This document shows, piece by piece, positions 30,223 to 39,022 of a stretch of DNA of 64,000 bases. Both the position numbers and the translations under genes were made by a program. The stretch is from Paenarthrobacter nicotinovorans (GTDB taxonomy: Bacteria; Actinomycetota; Actinomycetes; Actinomycetales; Micrococcaceae). The notes beneath the pieces were generated by a model, which saw nothing but the letters and a program-made list of their open reading frames with translations, was not told the DNA's origin and made no database searches. How positions within the stretch are numbered: position 1 is the stretch's first letter; each line of letters starts with the position of its first letter. The stretch is taken from positions 2,108,001 through 2,172,000 of the forward strand of contig NZ_CP089293.1 in assembly GCF_021919345.1 (NCBI RefSeq). Direction: 5' to 3'.

Positions 30223-31527
30223 ATGACTGATATCACTACTGAAAAGGCCCGCATCGGCGCGCCTTCAGCACAGCCCTTTATCGACGGCTTCACGGAGGAA
30301 GGCGAGAACCTCTCGCCCATCAACGCTGACGGTTCGACGGCGGCAAAGCCGTCGGCGGGTCCGCTCGCGGGCGCTTCGTCCAAGAGCCACTCCCACGGTG
30401 GCGGGGTAGGCGTCCCGGACAGCTCCCGCGCCGGCCGTCTCACCTCGTACAACCTTGACGATTTCAAGGCACTGACCGGACTCGAAGAGGACTGGCGGTT
30501 TACTCCGCTTCGTCGTCTCCGTGGGCTGCACTCCGAAGCCCTTATCGGCGCGGCGCCGGCTGTCACGGTTTCCGCACCCGCCGGCGTCACTGTCGAAACT
30601 GTCGGCCGTGATGACCGCCGCATCGGTCTGGCCGGCATTCCGGAAGACCGTGTTTCTGCCAACGCCTGGTCCGGCTTCAAGGAAGCCACTGTGATCACGG
30701 TTCCCTCGGAGACCACGCTCGAGTCGGAAATCACGGTTACCTTGACCGGCGCCGGTACCGATGCCGCTGCCCAGCACATCGTTGTGGTGGCGGAGAAGTT
30801 CTCCAAGGGTGTCCTGGTCCTCGGCCACGAAGGTTCTGCCGTTGTGTCGGAGAACGTGGAAATCGTTCTTGAGGATGGCGCAGAGCTGACCGTAGTGTCC
30901 CTGCAGGAATGGAACGATGACTCCGTTCATGCTTCGTCCCAGCAGGCGAAGATCGGCCGCGATGCCAAGTTCAAGCACATCGTGGTCAGCCTCGGTGGAG
31001 ACCTCGTCCGTGTCACCCCGACTGCACGCTTTGCTGCTCCGGGTGGCGAGGTTGAACTCTTCGGCCTGTACTTCGCAGACGCCGGCCAGCACCTTGAGCA
31101 CCGCACGTTCGTTGACCACGGTCAGGCGAACTGCGTGTCCAACGTGCTGTACAAGGGTGCTTTGCAAGGCAAGGGTGCACACACCGTATGGGTGGGCGAT
31201 GTCCTGATCCAAAAGAATGCCGAAGGAACCGACAGCTACGAGAAGAACCAGAACCTGGTTCTGACCGATGGCTGCCGCGCCGACTCCGTGCCGAACCTGG
31301 AGATCGAGACGGGTCTCATTGCCGGTGCAGGCCACGCCAGCGCTACCGGACGTTTCGACGACGAGCACCTCTTCTACCTCATGGCCCGCGGTATTCCGGA
31401 AGAAGTTGCCCGCAGGCTCGTAGTCCGCGGCTTCCTCAACGAGATCATCCAGAAGATCAACGTACCGGCCATCGAAGATCGCCTGACGGACGCTGTTGAG
31501 CGCGAGCTCGCGGCGACCGAGAACTAA
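30223..31527 (+). CDS. sufD: Fe-S cluster assembly protein SufD
   Basis: Scaffold partner of SufB. The 434-residue product has an N-terminal disordered extension of about 75 residues containing a His/Gly/Ser stretch (KSHSHGGGVGV). The conserved N-terminal domain then follows (DFKALTGLEEDWRFTPLRRL), then the beta-helix with HRTFVDHGQANCVSNVLYKG and the C-terminal HLFYLMARGIPEEVARRLVVRGF. It is separated from sufB by 2 bases and from the Rieske gene by 36 bases. Function is assigned by family and operon. Confidence 0.96.
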   Translation: MTDITTEKARIGAPSAQPFIDGFTEEGENLSPINADGSTAAKPSAGPLAGASSKSHSHGGGVGVPDSSRAGRLTSYNLDDFKALTGLEEDWRFTPLRRLRGLHSEALIGAAPAVTVSAPAGVTVETVGRDDRRIGLAGIPEDRVSANAWSGFKEATVITVPSETTLESEITVTLTGAGTDAAAQHIVVVAEKFSKGVLVLGHEGSAVVSENVEIVLEDGAELTVVSLQEWNDDSVHASSQQAKIGRDAKFKHIVVSLGGDLVRVTPTARFAAPGGEVELFGLYFADAGQHLEHRTFVDHGQANCVSNVLYKGALQGKGAHTVWVGDVLIQKNAEGTDSYEKNQNLVLTDGCRADSVPNLEIETGLIAGAGHASATGRFDDEHLFYLMARGIPEEVARRLVVRGFLNEIIQKINVPAIEDRLTDAVERELAATEN

Positions 31528-31563
31528 CGACGAACCCAACAAAGACAGGCAGTCCGGACAAGC

Positions 31564-31920
31564 ATGAGTGAACAAACCAAGGGCGAACTGGTATGCAACG
31601 CCAATGACATCCAGGTCAAGCAGGCCCTGCGGGTTCTCATTGACGACTATCCCGTAGCGATCGTCAGGGATTCCATGGGCGAAATCCACGCCATTGGCGA
31701 TACCTGCTCGCATGCGGATATCTCGTTGTCCGAAGGCGAAGTTGAAGGTTGCGCAATCGAATGCTGGGGACACGGTTCCCAGTTCGATCTCCGCAGCGGA
31801 CAACCCCTCCAGCTGCCCGCCTACGATCCCGTGCCCGTGTTCGCCGTCACCCTCGACGGCGATGACGTTTACGTGGACGTGACCAACGTTGTGAACGGCG
31901 CTTCGGTAGAGAACTACTGA
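31564..31920 (+). CDS. Rieske [2Fe-2S] ferredoxin of the suf operon
   Basis: A 118-residue soluble Rieske protein related to the ferredoxin subunits of non-haem iron oxygenases. Cluster ligands are visible as C-x-H in TCSHADISL and C-x-x-H in CWGHGSQFD. The gene lies between sufD and sufC. In Streptomyces and relatives a similar gene occupies the same place, so it probably supplies electrons to, or receives its cluster from, the SUF machinery instead of serving a dioxygenase. No oxygenase gene is nearby. Confidence 0.93.
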   Translation: MSEQTKGELVCNANDIQVKQALRVLIDDYPVAIVRDSMGEIHAIGDTCSHADISLSEGEVEGCAIECWGHGSQFDLRSGQPLQLPAYDPVPVFAVTLDGDDVYVDVTNVVNGASVENY

Positions 31921-31963
31921 GCGCCCAGTACCGCCAGACTTACGAACGAAAAGAAAGAAGAGC

Positions 31964-32749
31964 ATGTCTACTCTTGAGATCAACGACCTGCACGTCAGCA
32001 TTGAGACGGAGCAGGGCACCAAGGAGATCCTGAAGGGCGTCAGCCTGACCATCAGGACCGGCGAAACCCACGCCATCATGGGCCCCAACGGCTCGGGAAA
32101 GTCCACCCTCGCCTCCACGATCGCCGGCCACCCGCGCTACACGGTCACCAGCGGCACCATCACGCTGGACGGCGAGAACGTGCTGGACATGAGCGTTGAC
32201 GAGCGCGCCCGCGCCGGCCTCTTCCTGGCCATGCAGTACCCGGTGGAGGTCCCCGGTGTGACCATGACCAACTTCCTGCGCACCGCCAAGACCGCGATCG
32301 ACGGCGAAGCACCGGCACTTCGTACCTGGACCAAGGACGTCAAGGCTGCCATGCAGCAGCTGCGCATCGACGCCGACTTCGCCCAGCGCAACGTCAACGA
32401 AGGCTTCTCCGGTGGTGAGAAGAAGCGCGTGGAGATCCTGCAGCTGGAACTCTTCAAGCCGAAGTTCGCCATCCTGGACGAGACCGACTCCGGCCTCGAC
32501 GTCGATGCTTTGAAGGTTGTCTCCGAAGGTGTGAACCGTGCGCACGACGCCGGTAACATGGGCACCCTGCTCATCACCCACTACACCCGCATCCTGCGCT
32601 ACATCAAGCCGGAATTCGTCCACGTGTTCGTGGATGGCAAGGTTGTTGAGGAAGGTGGCCCCGAGCTTGCCGACCGCCTTGAAGAAGAGGGCTACGACCG
32701 CTACGCGCCAGGCGCCGGCGTTGCCGTTGCTCCTGCTGTGCAGGCCTAG
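31964..32749 (+). CDS. sufC: Fe-S assembly ATPase SufC
   Basis: Soluble ABC ATPase that drives conformational change in SufBC2D. The 261-residue product has Walker A GPNGSGKST, the signature FSGGEKKRVEILQ, Walker B FAILDETDSGLDVDAL with the SufC-specific DETDSGLD, and a switch ITHYTRIL. The ATG start is preceded by AAAGAAAGAAGAGC. Only 13 bases separate it from the next gene. sufS and sufU, which commonly follow sufC in actinobacteria, are absent here. Confidence 0.97.
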   Translation: MSTLEINDLHVSIETEQGTKEILKGVSLTIRTGETHAIMGPNGSGKSTLASTIAGHPRYTVTSGTITLDGENVLDMSVDERARAGLFLAMQYPVEVPGVTMTNFLRTAKTAIDGEAPALRTWTKDVKAAMQQLRIDADFAQRNVNEGFSGGEKKRVEILQLELFKPKFAILDETDSGLDVDALKVVSEGVNRAHDAGNMGTLLITHYTRILRYIKPEFVHVFVDGKVVEEGGPELADRLEEEGYDRYAPGAGVAVAPAVQA

Positions 32750-32762
32750 TTAGGATCGTTCC

Positions 32763-33095
32763 ATGACCGAAATCAACGCGGCGCGCACCAGCCTCGAGGA
32801 TGTCGAGGAAGCGCTCAAGGACGTCATTGACCCCGAACTCGGAGTCAACGTGGTGGACCTTGGCCTCCTCTATGGCCTGAAGTACTCCGACGAGGACGGC
32901 GCCCTCCTGATCGACATGACACTGACCACGGCGGCCTGCCCGCTGACGGATGTGCTTGAAGAACAGGTAGGCAAGTCCCTCGACGGAGTTGTTGACGATT
33001 GGCGCCTGAACTGGGTCTGGATGCCGCCATGGGGTCCGGAGCGGATCACCGACGACGGCAAGGACCAGATGCGGGCCCTCGGCTTCAACATCTGA
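32763..33095 (+). CDS. sufT: SufT-like metal-sulfur cluster assembly factor (DUF59/MIP18)
   Basis: A 110-residue protein of the MIP18/DUF59 family thought to help deliver Fe-S clusters to apo-proteins. It shows the hallmark IDPELGVNVVDLGLLYGL and the Cys-containing TLTTAACPLTDVLEEQ, followed by WDPPW-like WMPPWGPERITDDGKDQMRALGF. ATG start with AGGATCG upstream. Last gene of the suf operon, closed by a strong hairpin. Confidence 0.93.
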   Translation: MTEINAARTSLEDVEEALKDVIDPELGVNVVDLGLLYGLKYSDEDGALLIDMTLTTAACPLTDVLEEQVGKSLDGVVDDWRLNWVWMPPWGPERITDDGKDQMRALGFNI

Positions 33096-33127
33096 TCCGG
33101 GATTTCCGCCCGCTAATGCGGGCATAA

Positions 33128-33168
33128 AGAAGGGTTCCGGGCTATATGCCCGGAACCCTTCTGCTCTT
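33128..33168. terminator. Bidirectional terminator between sufT and the zinc peptidase gene
   Basis: AGAAGGGTTCCGGGC (33128-33142) and GCCCGGAACCCTTCT (33148-33162) form a perfect 15-base stem with a TATAT loop, followed by GCTCTTT. On the minus strand the hairpin is followed by TTATGCCC. It serves the convergent genes on both sides. Confidence 0.8.
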
Positions 33169-33180
33169 TAAGTGTGAAAG

Positions 33181-34083
33181 CTATGGGGTTGCCACTCCGA
33201 AGGTGTCGCACTTGTTGATGTCACCTGTGCTGTAGCCCTGATAGAACCACTTCTGCCGTTGTTGGCTGGATCCGTGCGTCCACGATTCGGGAGAGACCCG
33301 TCCAGTGGCGGCCTCCTGGATCCGGTCATCTCCGACGGCGGAAGCAGCCGACAGCGCGTCCTGCAGGTCCTGCTCGGTGAGGGGATCAAGGAAGGGCTTG
33401 CCGCTGGCATCAGTCTGCGTGGTGGCGTGGCGAACCCACAGCCCTGCATAGCAATCGGCCTGCAGTTCCACCCGAACGCCTCCCGACTGGGGTCCTTGCG
33501 GATCCTGCTGTGCCCGGTCGAGGTTGCCCAGGATGTTCTGGACATGGTGACCGAATTCATGGGCCACCACATATTCCTGGGCGAGCGGGCCGCCCGAAGA
33601 GCCAAACCGTGTCACCAGTTCATCGAAGAACCCGGGGTCGAAATAGGCCTTCACGTCGGCGGGGCAGTAGAACGGTCCAACAGCCGTGGTGGCCGGACCG
33701 CATCCGGTGTTGGTGGCCTGGTCAAAGATGACCGTTCCTGGCCGCGAGTATTTCACATTGTATTGGGCCAGGTAGTCGGGCCAGAAGGCATTCAGGCTGT
33801 TCACGGTGCCGGTGATGCGGCAGTCGAGGCGCTTGTCCGCGTCAGCCCCGGTCTGGCACTCCTGCACGCCCCCTGCTCCGGTTCCGCTTTCGACGGCGGG
33901 AGGCGGACTCCCTCCACCGCTCAGGTCTCCGAGGATGTTGGGGTTGATACCGAAGAGGGCGAGCAGCAGCACCACGATGCCACCACCGATGCCACCACCG
34001 ATTTTGGTCCCTCTGCCCATACCACCGCCACGTCGGTCCTCGACTTGGGACGGGTCAAGCTGCGCGCCATCGTTGAAACTCAT
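33181..34083 (-). CDS. Membrane-anchored neutral zinc metallopeptidase (YpfJ family)
   Basis: A 300-residue protein. The start is ATG 34083 (MSFNDGAQLDPSQV). The frame runs on to 34161, but that extension lacks family character. A basic Gly-rich segment (DRRGGGMGRGTKIGGG) precedes one transmembrane helix near residues 30-45. The exterior domain has the zinc motif VVAHEFGHHVQNI and the conserved SRPGTVIFDQATNTGCGPATTA. It ends with SWTHGSSQQRQKWFYQGYSTGDINKCDTF split by normal family spacing. The substrate is unknown. Divergent from the acyl-CoA ligase gene. Confidence 0.9.
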   Translation of the reverse strand: MSFNDGAQLDPSQVEDRRGGGMGRGTKIGGGIGGGIVVLLLALFGINPNILGDLSGGGSPPPAVESGTGAGGVQECQTGADADKRLDCRITGTVNSLNAFWPDYLAQYNVKYSRPGTVIFDQATNTGCGPATTAVGPFYCPADVKAYFDPGFFDELVTRFGSSGGPLAQEYVVAHEFGHHVQNILGNLDRAQQDPQGPQSGGVRVELQADCYAGLWVRHATTQTDASGKPFLDPLTEQDLQDALSAASAVGDDRIQEAATGRVSPESWTHGSSQQRQKWFYQGYSTGDINKCDTFGVATP

Positions 34084-34131
34084 ACAGTCAGAATAGACGT
34101 CACTTTTGATGCCAGAGTGTGGACACTGCCG

Positions 34132-34137
34132 TAAAAT
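34132..34137 (+). promoter_or_regulatory. Candidate -10 box of the acyl-CoA ligase gene
   Basis: TAAAAT lies seven bases before ATG 34145, which would make the transcript leaderless or nearly so. No -35 match and no Shine-Dalgarno sequence are visible. Confidence 0.35.
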
Positions 34138-34144
34138 TGGCTGG

Positions 34145-35572
34145 ATGCCTTTCCTGGACAAACTTCACATCTGGGCTGATGAGCGCCCGCACGACACCGC
34201 CGTCGTCGTGGGCAGCAGCCGGATCACGTGGGCCGGACTTCGCGACGACGCAGCAGGACTGCTGGCCGCCTCCGGCTCCACAACGGTGCTGGCCGAACCA
34301 AACTCCGTTGACTTCGTTGAGCGGTACGCTGCCGCCGTCGCGGGGGAGCGACGCTGCGCAATCCTTGACCCCCTCTGGCCTGCTCCAATGATTGAAGACG
34401 TAGCCTCGCGCCTTGTTGAATCCCGCAACTGCGGCGCAGCCAAAACTGCCGGAACAGCCGGAACCGCAATGGGGAGCGGTCTGCATGACGGAGATCCTTC
34501 AAGCACGTTCCTGGTTGGCCTGACCTCGGGTACTACCTCTGTTCCCAAAGCCTTCACCCGTTCCCGCCGCTCGTGGCAGGTCTCGTTCGAGGCTTCCATC
34601 GAATTCTTCGGACTCTCGCAGGATGACCACACGCTGGCGCCGGGCCCGCTTTCCGCGAGCCTGAACCTTTATGCCCTCTCCGAGTGCCTTTACGCGGGGG
34701 CCGCGTTCCACACCCTCGAATCATTCGATGTCGGAGACGCCCACGCGTCCATCAGCCATGACGGCATCACCCGCTTGGTCCTTGCCCCCACCATGCTGCG
34801 GTTGCTGAGCGAACGGGGCTTGGCGGGCGACGTGGACGCCTCCGGTATCCGCACTATCATCTGCGCCGGTTCGAAGCTGGACGCACGGACCCTGGAAGCT
34901 GCCAGGCGCTGGGCACCGCATGCTGCCATTTATGAGTACTACGGCGCTTCGGAGTTGAGTTTCGTCTCGGGTACCCGGCTGGCCGCCGGTGAACCGCTGG
35001 ATGTGGGGGGCACGGGCATCGGAACCCCTTTCCCGGGCGTGGAGCTCAGCATTCTCGACGACGCCGGCAACGTTTTGCCCGAAGGCACCCACGGCAACAT
35101 CAGCGTGCGCAGCGGAATGGTCAGCAATGGCTACTTGTGGGGCGACGACGGGCACGCCCTGCGCTGCCTCAACGGCTGGTACACGGTAGGGGACCAGGGC
35201 TACCTCCGAGGGGGAGTCCTCCACATTCTCGGCCGGCGTTCGGACATGATCGTCACTTCAGGGAAGAACGTGTACCCGCACGAGGTGGAACTGGCCATGG
35301 CCTGTGTGCCGGGCATCGAGGTGGCGGTCGCCGCCGGCGCACCTGACGACATCCGCGGTCAAAAGGTGATTGCCGGCGTCGTTCCTGCCTATGGCGCCGT
35401 CACGGCGACGCAGCTCCGCACCGGGCTCGACGGCCTGCTGGCGCGGGATAAGTGGCCGCTGCAGTTCTACCTGCTCTCCGAACTGCCAATGACGGATCGT
35501 GGCAAAGTCAGCCGTAAGGTGCTGCTGGATTGGATCAAGAACCATGATTCCAGGGCACAGCCCCTTGGTTAG
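34145..35572 (+). CDS. AMP-forming acyl-CoA ligase
   Basis: A 475-residue member of the ANL superfamily, shorter than most and similar in size to MenE. ATG 34145 (MPFLDKLHIWADERP) fits the family; ATG 34106 upstream is less likely. The P-loop motif reads LTSGTTSVPKAF, the A5 region YEYYGASELS, the A7 WYTVGDQGYL, the A8 hinge GRRSDMIVTSGKNVYPHEVE, and the catalytic Lys lies in MTDRGKVSRK. The substrate is probably a carboxylate activated to its CoA thioester. It overlaps the thiolase gene by 29 bases and lies next to the biotin importer genes, so a link to pimeloyl or fatty-acyl precursor supply is possible but unproven. Confidence 0.85.
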   Translation: MPFLDKLHIWADERPHDTAVVVGSSRITWAGLRDDAAGLLAASGSTTVLAEPNSVDFVERYAAAVAGERRCAILDPLWPAPMIEDVASRLVESRNCGAAKTAGTAGTAMGSGLHDGDPSSTFLVGLTSGTTSVPKAFTRSRRSWQVSFEASIEFFGLSQDDHTLAPGPLSASLNLYALSECLYAGAAFHTLESFDVGDAHASISHDGITRLVLAPTMLRLLSERGLAGDVDASGIRTIICAGSKLDARTLEAARRWAPHAAIYEYYGASELSFVSGTRLAAGEPLDVGGTGIGTPFPGVELSILDDAGNVLPEGTHGNISVRSGMVSNGYLWGDDGHALRCLNGWYTVGDQGYLRGGVLHILGRRSDMIVTSGKNVYPHEVELAMACVPGIEVAVAAGAPDDIRGQKVIAGVVPAYGAVTATQLRTGLDGLLARDKWPLQFYLLSELPMTDRGKVSRKVLLDWIKNHDSRAQPLG

Positions 35573-36758
35573 CACGGCGACGCAAACGGATCCCGCCCGG
35601 CAACCTGTCATCATTGCGGCCCTTCGATCGCCGGTTTGCCGCGCCAACGGGCAGCTCAAGCATCTCCGCGCGCCGGATCTCCTGGCACCGGTCCTGGCTT
35701 CGCTGCTGGAGTCCACGGCGGTGGAACCCTCGGACGTGGACGACGTCATCATCGGCAACGCAGTGGGCGGGGGTGGAAACCTCGCCCGGTACGCCGCGCT
35801 CCAGGCCGGCTTGCCTGTCACCGTCCCGGGGCTAACGGTTGACCGTCAGTGCGGCTCTGGACTGGACGCCATAGCGCTGGCATCCCGGCTGGTTGCCGCC
35901 GGTGGTGATCCGCTGTTCCTGGCCGGCGGCGTCGAAAGCATCAGTACGGCCCCGGCCAGGGCCAACAAGGATCACGACGGCGGACTGGAGTTCTACTCCC
36001 GGGCCACCTTCGTGCCGCCACAGTTCGGAGACCCGGACATGGGAGTCGCTGCGGAAAATGTTGCCAGGACTTTCGGCGTGACCAGGGAGAGGCAGGACGA
36101 GTATGCCCTCCGCAGCCACCGCCGCGCAGTGGAGGCTGCCGCTGCGGGCCGATATTTCGACGAAATCGTCCCGCTGAGCGGCACTGAAGGGCCCGTGATG
36201 TCCGATGACGGTCCCAGGCCTTCGCTGCGACCCGCTTTGATGGCCCGTTTCCCGGCCGCCTTCGTGACCGGTGGAACAGTCACGGCAGCGAACTCGTGCT
36301 TCGACGCGGACGCCGCGTCCGCCGTCGTGGTGACCTCCATGGCGCGGGCAGTCGCGATGGGTGCGGTGGACGGACTCGAGGTGCTTGGCAACGACACGGC
36401 AGGCGTTGATCCGGATCTGCTGGGTATTGGTGCCGCCCATGCTGCCGAACGATTGCTCGCCAGTCGTGGTGTGGCAGCAAACACGCTGGACCTCATCGAG
36501 TTCAACGAGGCGTTCGCATCGCAAACGATCGCATGCCTGGAACACTTGGGCCTGGATCCTGCCCGGGCGAACCGTGAAGGCGGTGCCCTGGCGTTGGGTC
36601 ATGGGTACGGTGCATCGGGGGCGGTTCTGGTGACGCGGCTCTTGGCGCAGGCCAGGAGACGGTACCGCGAGACAGGGTCCGGGGCCCTCGGGCTGGCGAT
36701 GATCAGCATCGCCGGCGGCATGGGCACCGCCAGCCTTTTGCGTTACTCGCGGCTCTGA
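35544..36758 (+). CDS. Thiolase-family protein with Ser in place of the second catalytic Cys
   Basis: A 404-residue thiolase from ATG 35544, inside the end of the ligase gene. The nucleophile is present (DRQCGSGLD, Cys103), as is the Asn-containing EFNEAFASQ and the active-site His353 in LALGHGYGASG. In this last motif the usual HP is HG. Near the C-terminus the usual C-I-G-G-G-M-G motif reads S-I-A-G-G-M-G, so the second catalytic Cys is Ser388. The enzyme may still condense or cleave weakly, or act on a special substrate. The last 16 bases overlap the end of the convergent bioN. Confidence 0.82.
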   Translation: MIPGHSPLVSTATQTDPARQPVIIAALRSPVCRANGQLKHLRAPDLLAPVLASLLESTAVEPSDVDDVIIGNAVGGGGNLARYAALQAGLPVTVPGLTVDRQCGSGLDAIALASRLVAAGGDPLFLAGGVESISTAPARANKDHDGGLEFYSRATFVPPQFGDPDMGVAAENVARTFGVTRERQDEYALRSHRRAVEAAAAGRYFDEIVPLSGTEGPVMSDDGPRPSLRPALMARFPAAFVTGGTVTAANSCFDADAASAVVVTSMARAVAMGAVDGLEVLGNDTAGVDPDLLGIGAAHAAERLLASRGVAANTLDLIEFNEAFASQTIACLEHLGLDPARANREGGALALGHGYGASGAVLVTRLLAQARRRYRETGSGALGLAMISIAGGMGTASLLRYSRL

Positions 36759-37390
36759 CTCAAGGGTGCTTCGTCGGCTTCGCCCAGCCCCCTGGCAGCG
36801 AGGGCGTCGCCGGTCTGTCGTGCATAGGCCACGGTCGAGATGAACACGGGCAGGACCAAGGCCCTGGGGTTCCGTTCAAGGCCCCGGGCGCGCGCGGAAT
36901 CGCGGACATCGGCGAAGGCGCCGGCGATAAACGGGATGCTGCGGAGCATCACGGCAATGGTCAGTGCGAAACGTTCGGGATCGGCGCCGAACCGGCGGAA
37001 TGGTTTGGAGATGGACACCACGCCATCCAGCAAATCCTGCACGGGGGTGGTGGCGGTCAGCACTGAAGCGGCCACGACGCATACCAGTACATTCAGCACG
37101 ATGCGCGCCGCTGTTGGTCCGCCCAACTGCCACCACTGGAAAAGACCGATGGCCAGAAGGATGGGCGTGACCATCCAGAGGGATCCCAGGAGTCGTTTGA
37201 TCCCGGCACCGCTGAGCAGGAAAAGCCCGCACATGACGATGAAGACGGCCAGGGATACTGCCCAGTCGACGATCAGGAACGACGCCGTTCCGCAGGCCGC
37301 CACCACAAGGAATTTCAGCCACAGGGGAGTGCGGTGTATCAGGGAACTGCCAGGGACGTGCTGTGCGAGCAGGTGGCCGTGGCCCCTCAC
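36743..37390 (-). CDS. bioN: Biotin ECF transporter transmembrane protein BioN
   Basis: T-component (EcfT) of the energy-coupling factor biotin importer. From GTG 37390, which overlaps the bioM stop (GTGA) and has GGAAGG upstream, the product has 215 residues with about five hydrophobic segments. It carries an Ala-Arg-Gly type coupling motif near the C-terminus (DSARARGLERNP) and a second one (ALAARGLGE). The frame extends upstream to 37435 without better support. Order bioY-bioM-bioN on the minus strand is typical for actinobacteria. Confidence 0.9.
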   Translation of the reverse strand: MRGHGHLLAQHVPGSSLIHRTPLWLKFLVVAACGTASFLIVDWAVSLAVFIVMCGLFLLSGAGIKRLLGSLWMVTPILLAIGLFQWWQLGGPTAARIVLNVLVCVVAASVLTATTPVQDLLDGVVSISKPFRRFGADPERFALTIAVMLRSIPFIAGAFADVRDSARARGLERNPRALVLPVFISTVAYARQTGDALAARGLGEADEAPLSQSRE

Positions 37391-38124
37391 CTCGGTAATC
37401 CTTCCACGGGCATTTCGACTGCTGTACCTTCGCACAGCGCACGGTAATGGGCCACGGCTTCGGCCGCGCCGCCGTCGAACACTATGCGACCGTCCTCCAC
37501 CACCAGGACGCGGTCCATGTCGAGAACCAGGTCGAGGTCATGCGTGGACATGATGACCTGTTGGTCCAGCCCCGCAATGGTTCGGCGCAAGAGCTCACGG
37601 TTGCGCAGATCCAGCAGGGTGGACGGTTCATCAAGGACCAGAACCCCGGGGTTGACGGCCAGCACCGCGGCCAGTGCGAGCAGTTGGCGTTCTCCGCCGG
37701 AGAGTTCATAGATGCTCTGGTCGGCCACGCGGAGGAGCCCGAAGCGGTCGAGGACGGCTTCAGCCCTGGCAGTACGTTCCTTGGAGTTCCTGACGGAACG
37801 CCGCAGGGACAACTCAACATCTTCCCGCCCTGTCGGCATCACCAGTTGGGACAACGGATCTGTGAAAACGAAACCTACGTTAGCCCGCACGCGGCGGACA
37901 TCTGAATCCGTGCTGCGGCCATGCACCACGACTGTTCCATCAGTGGGAGCCACCAGACCGTTGAAGAGCCGGAGAAAGGTGGACTTGCCGGAGCCATTGG
38001 CACCGATCACACCGATACGACGCTCCGTGAGCTCCAGGGAAAACCGGTGCAGCAGTGTCTTGGGTGCGTCGCCTGTGTCCACAGCCACGCGCACCGAGAC
38101 CCCGTTGAAACTGATGCTGTTCAA
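37387..38124 (-). CDS. bioM: Biotin ECF transporter ATPase BioM
   Basis: A-component of the biotin importer. The 245-residue ABC ATPase has Walker A GANGSGKST, Q-loop FVFTDPLSQ, signature LSGGERQLLALAA, Walker B VLVLDEPSTLLD and switch MSTHDLDLV. It is coupled by 4-base overlaps to bioY upstream and bioN downstream. Biotin specificity comes from the BioY neighbour. Confidence 0.93.
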   Translation of the reverse strand: MNSISFNGVSVRVAVDTGDAPKTLLHRFSLELTERRIGVIGANGSGKSTFLRLFNGLVAPTDGTVVVHGRSTDSDVRRVRANVGFVFTDPLSQLVMPTGREDVELSLRRSVRNSKERTARAEAVLDRFGLLRVADQSIYELSGGERQLLALAAVLAVNPGVLVLDEPSTLLDLRNRELLRRTIAGLDQQVIMSTHDLDLVLDMDRVLVVEDGRIVFDGGAAEAVAHYRALCEGTAVEMPVEGLPR

Positions 38125-38747
38125 CTTCCCTGCTTAACCCGACGTACCAGGACATCCGGGAATGCCTTGTGAATTGCCAGTGCGATGATCACGGCCAGGA
38201 CGTTCTTGAGGGTGTCCCCGGGAAGGAACGGCAGGTCAGCGAGCAGTGCCTTGCTGAAGTCGAGTTTGGCGTTGACCATCATGCCGAGGATGCCCAGGCC
38301 ATGGACAACAACGAGACTGCTGGCCATGGTGGCAGCGAACAGCCAAAGTCCCCGGTATTTGATGGTCCTGCGGATCACTACGGCGGCAAGGTAGCCTGTG
38401 GCCGCCGCCGCCAGCGGGAAAGCGATGATGTACCCGGCCGAAGGGCTCGCGAGGATACCCAGGCCGCTGCGGCCTCCGCTGAAGATGGGCAAACCTGCCA
38501 GGCCCAACGCGACATAGAGTCCGACGGCGGCGAAGCCGCGACCGGCGCCAAGTACCAGTCCGCTGAGCATCACGGTCAGGGTCACCAAAGTGATGGGCAC
38601 ACCAAGGGCGCCCACCGGAATGCCGGGTACGATCGACGACGCGGCCACGAGGGCTGCAAAGACGGCGATGAGACCGATATCGGTTGCGTTCCAGCGTTTG
38701 CGTGAGGTGGTGGGCCGCTGCACAGTGACAGCATCGGTCTTGCTCAT
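38121..38747 (-). CDS. bioY: Biotin transporter substrate-binding subunit BioY
   Basis: S-component that binds biotin in the membrane. The 208-residue product has six hydrophobic segments and the BioY signature region GLYVALGLAGLPIFSGG followed by SPSAGYIIAFPLAA. The N-terminus is a short polar tail. No riboswitch is expected or seen in its leader; a repressor such as BioQ could act there, but I found no site that matches a known consensus. Divergent from the ABC-F gene with a 275-base gap. Confidence 0.95.
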   Translation of the reverse strand: MSKTDAVTVQRPTTSRKRWNATDIGLIAVFAALVAASSIVPGIPVGALGVPITLVTLTVMLSGLVLGAGRGFAAVGLYVALGLAGLPIFSGGRSGLGILASPSAGYIIAFPLAAAATGYLAAVVIRRTIKYRGLWLFAATMASSLVVVHGLGILGMMVNAKLDFSKALLADLPFLPGDTLKNVLAVIIALAIHKAFPDVLVRRVKQGS

Positions 38748-39022
38748 GACGGGTCCTAACGGATGAGATGGGTGCGATGAAAGTACTTGTTTCCCCTGGC
38801 TTCGACAATACGGATGCGGGGCGACGTGGATTTTGGAGCCTCCCTACAAGGGTGCTCGGGGAATCTTTGGTCGTTGGCACAGTTTCCGCTGTGGAAGAGG
38901 ATGTCAGTCCGTGCCCTGGGTGCCGGTAGACTTGAACAGGCTGTTCTCACGGCCGCACCCCGCCGCACTCATCGGGCCCACTGGCCCCCGCAGGCGTTCC
39001 CCATTGAAAGGCATCACCCGAA

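Noticed and set aside
30265..32118. 617-codon minus-strand frame opposite sufD to sufC
   Set aside because: It covers three genes of a well supported operon and has no recognisable feature.
38748..39022. Biotin-responsive riboswitch or BioQ operator upstream of bioY
   Set aside because: No riboswitch class for biotin is known, and I found no inverted repeat matching a known biotin-regulator site.
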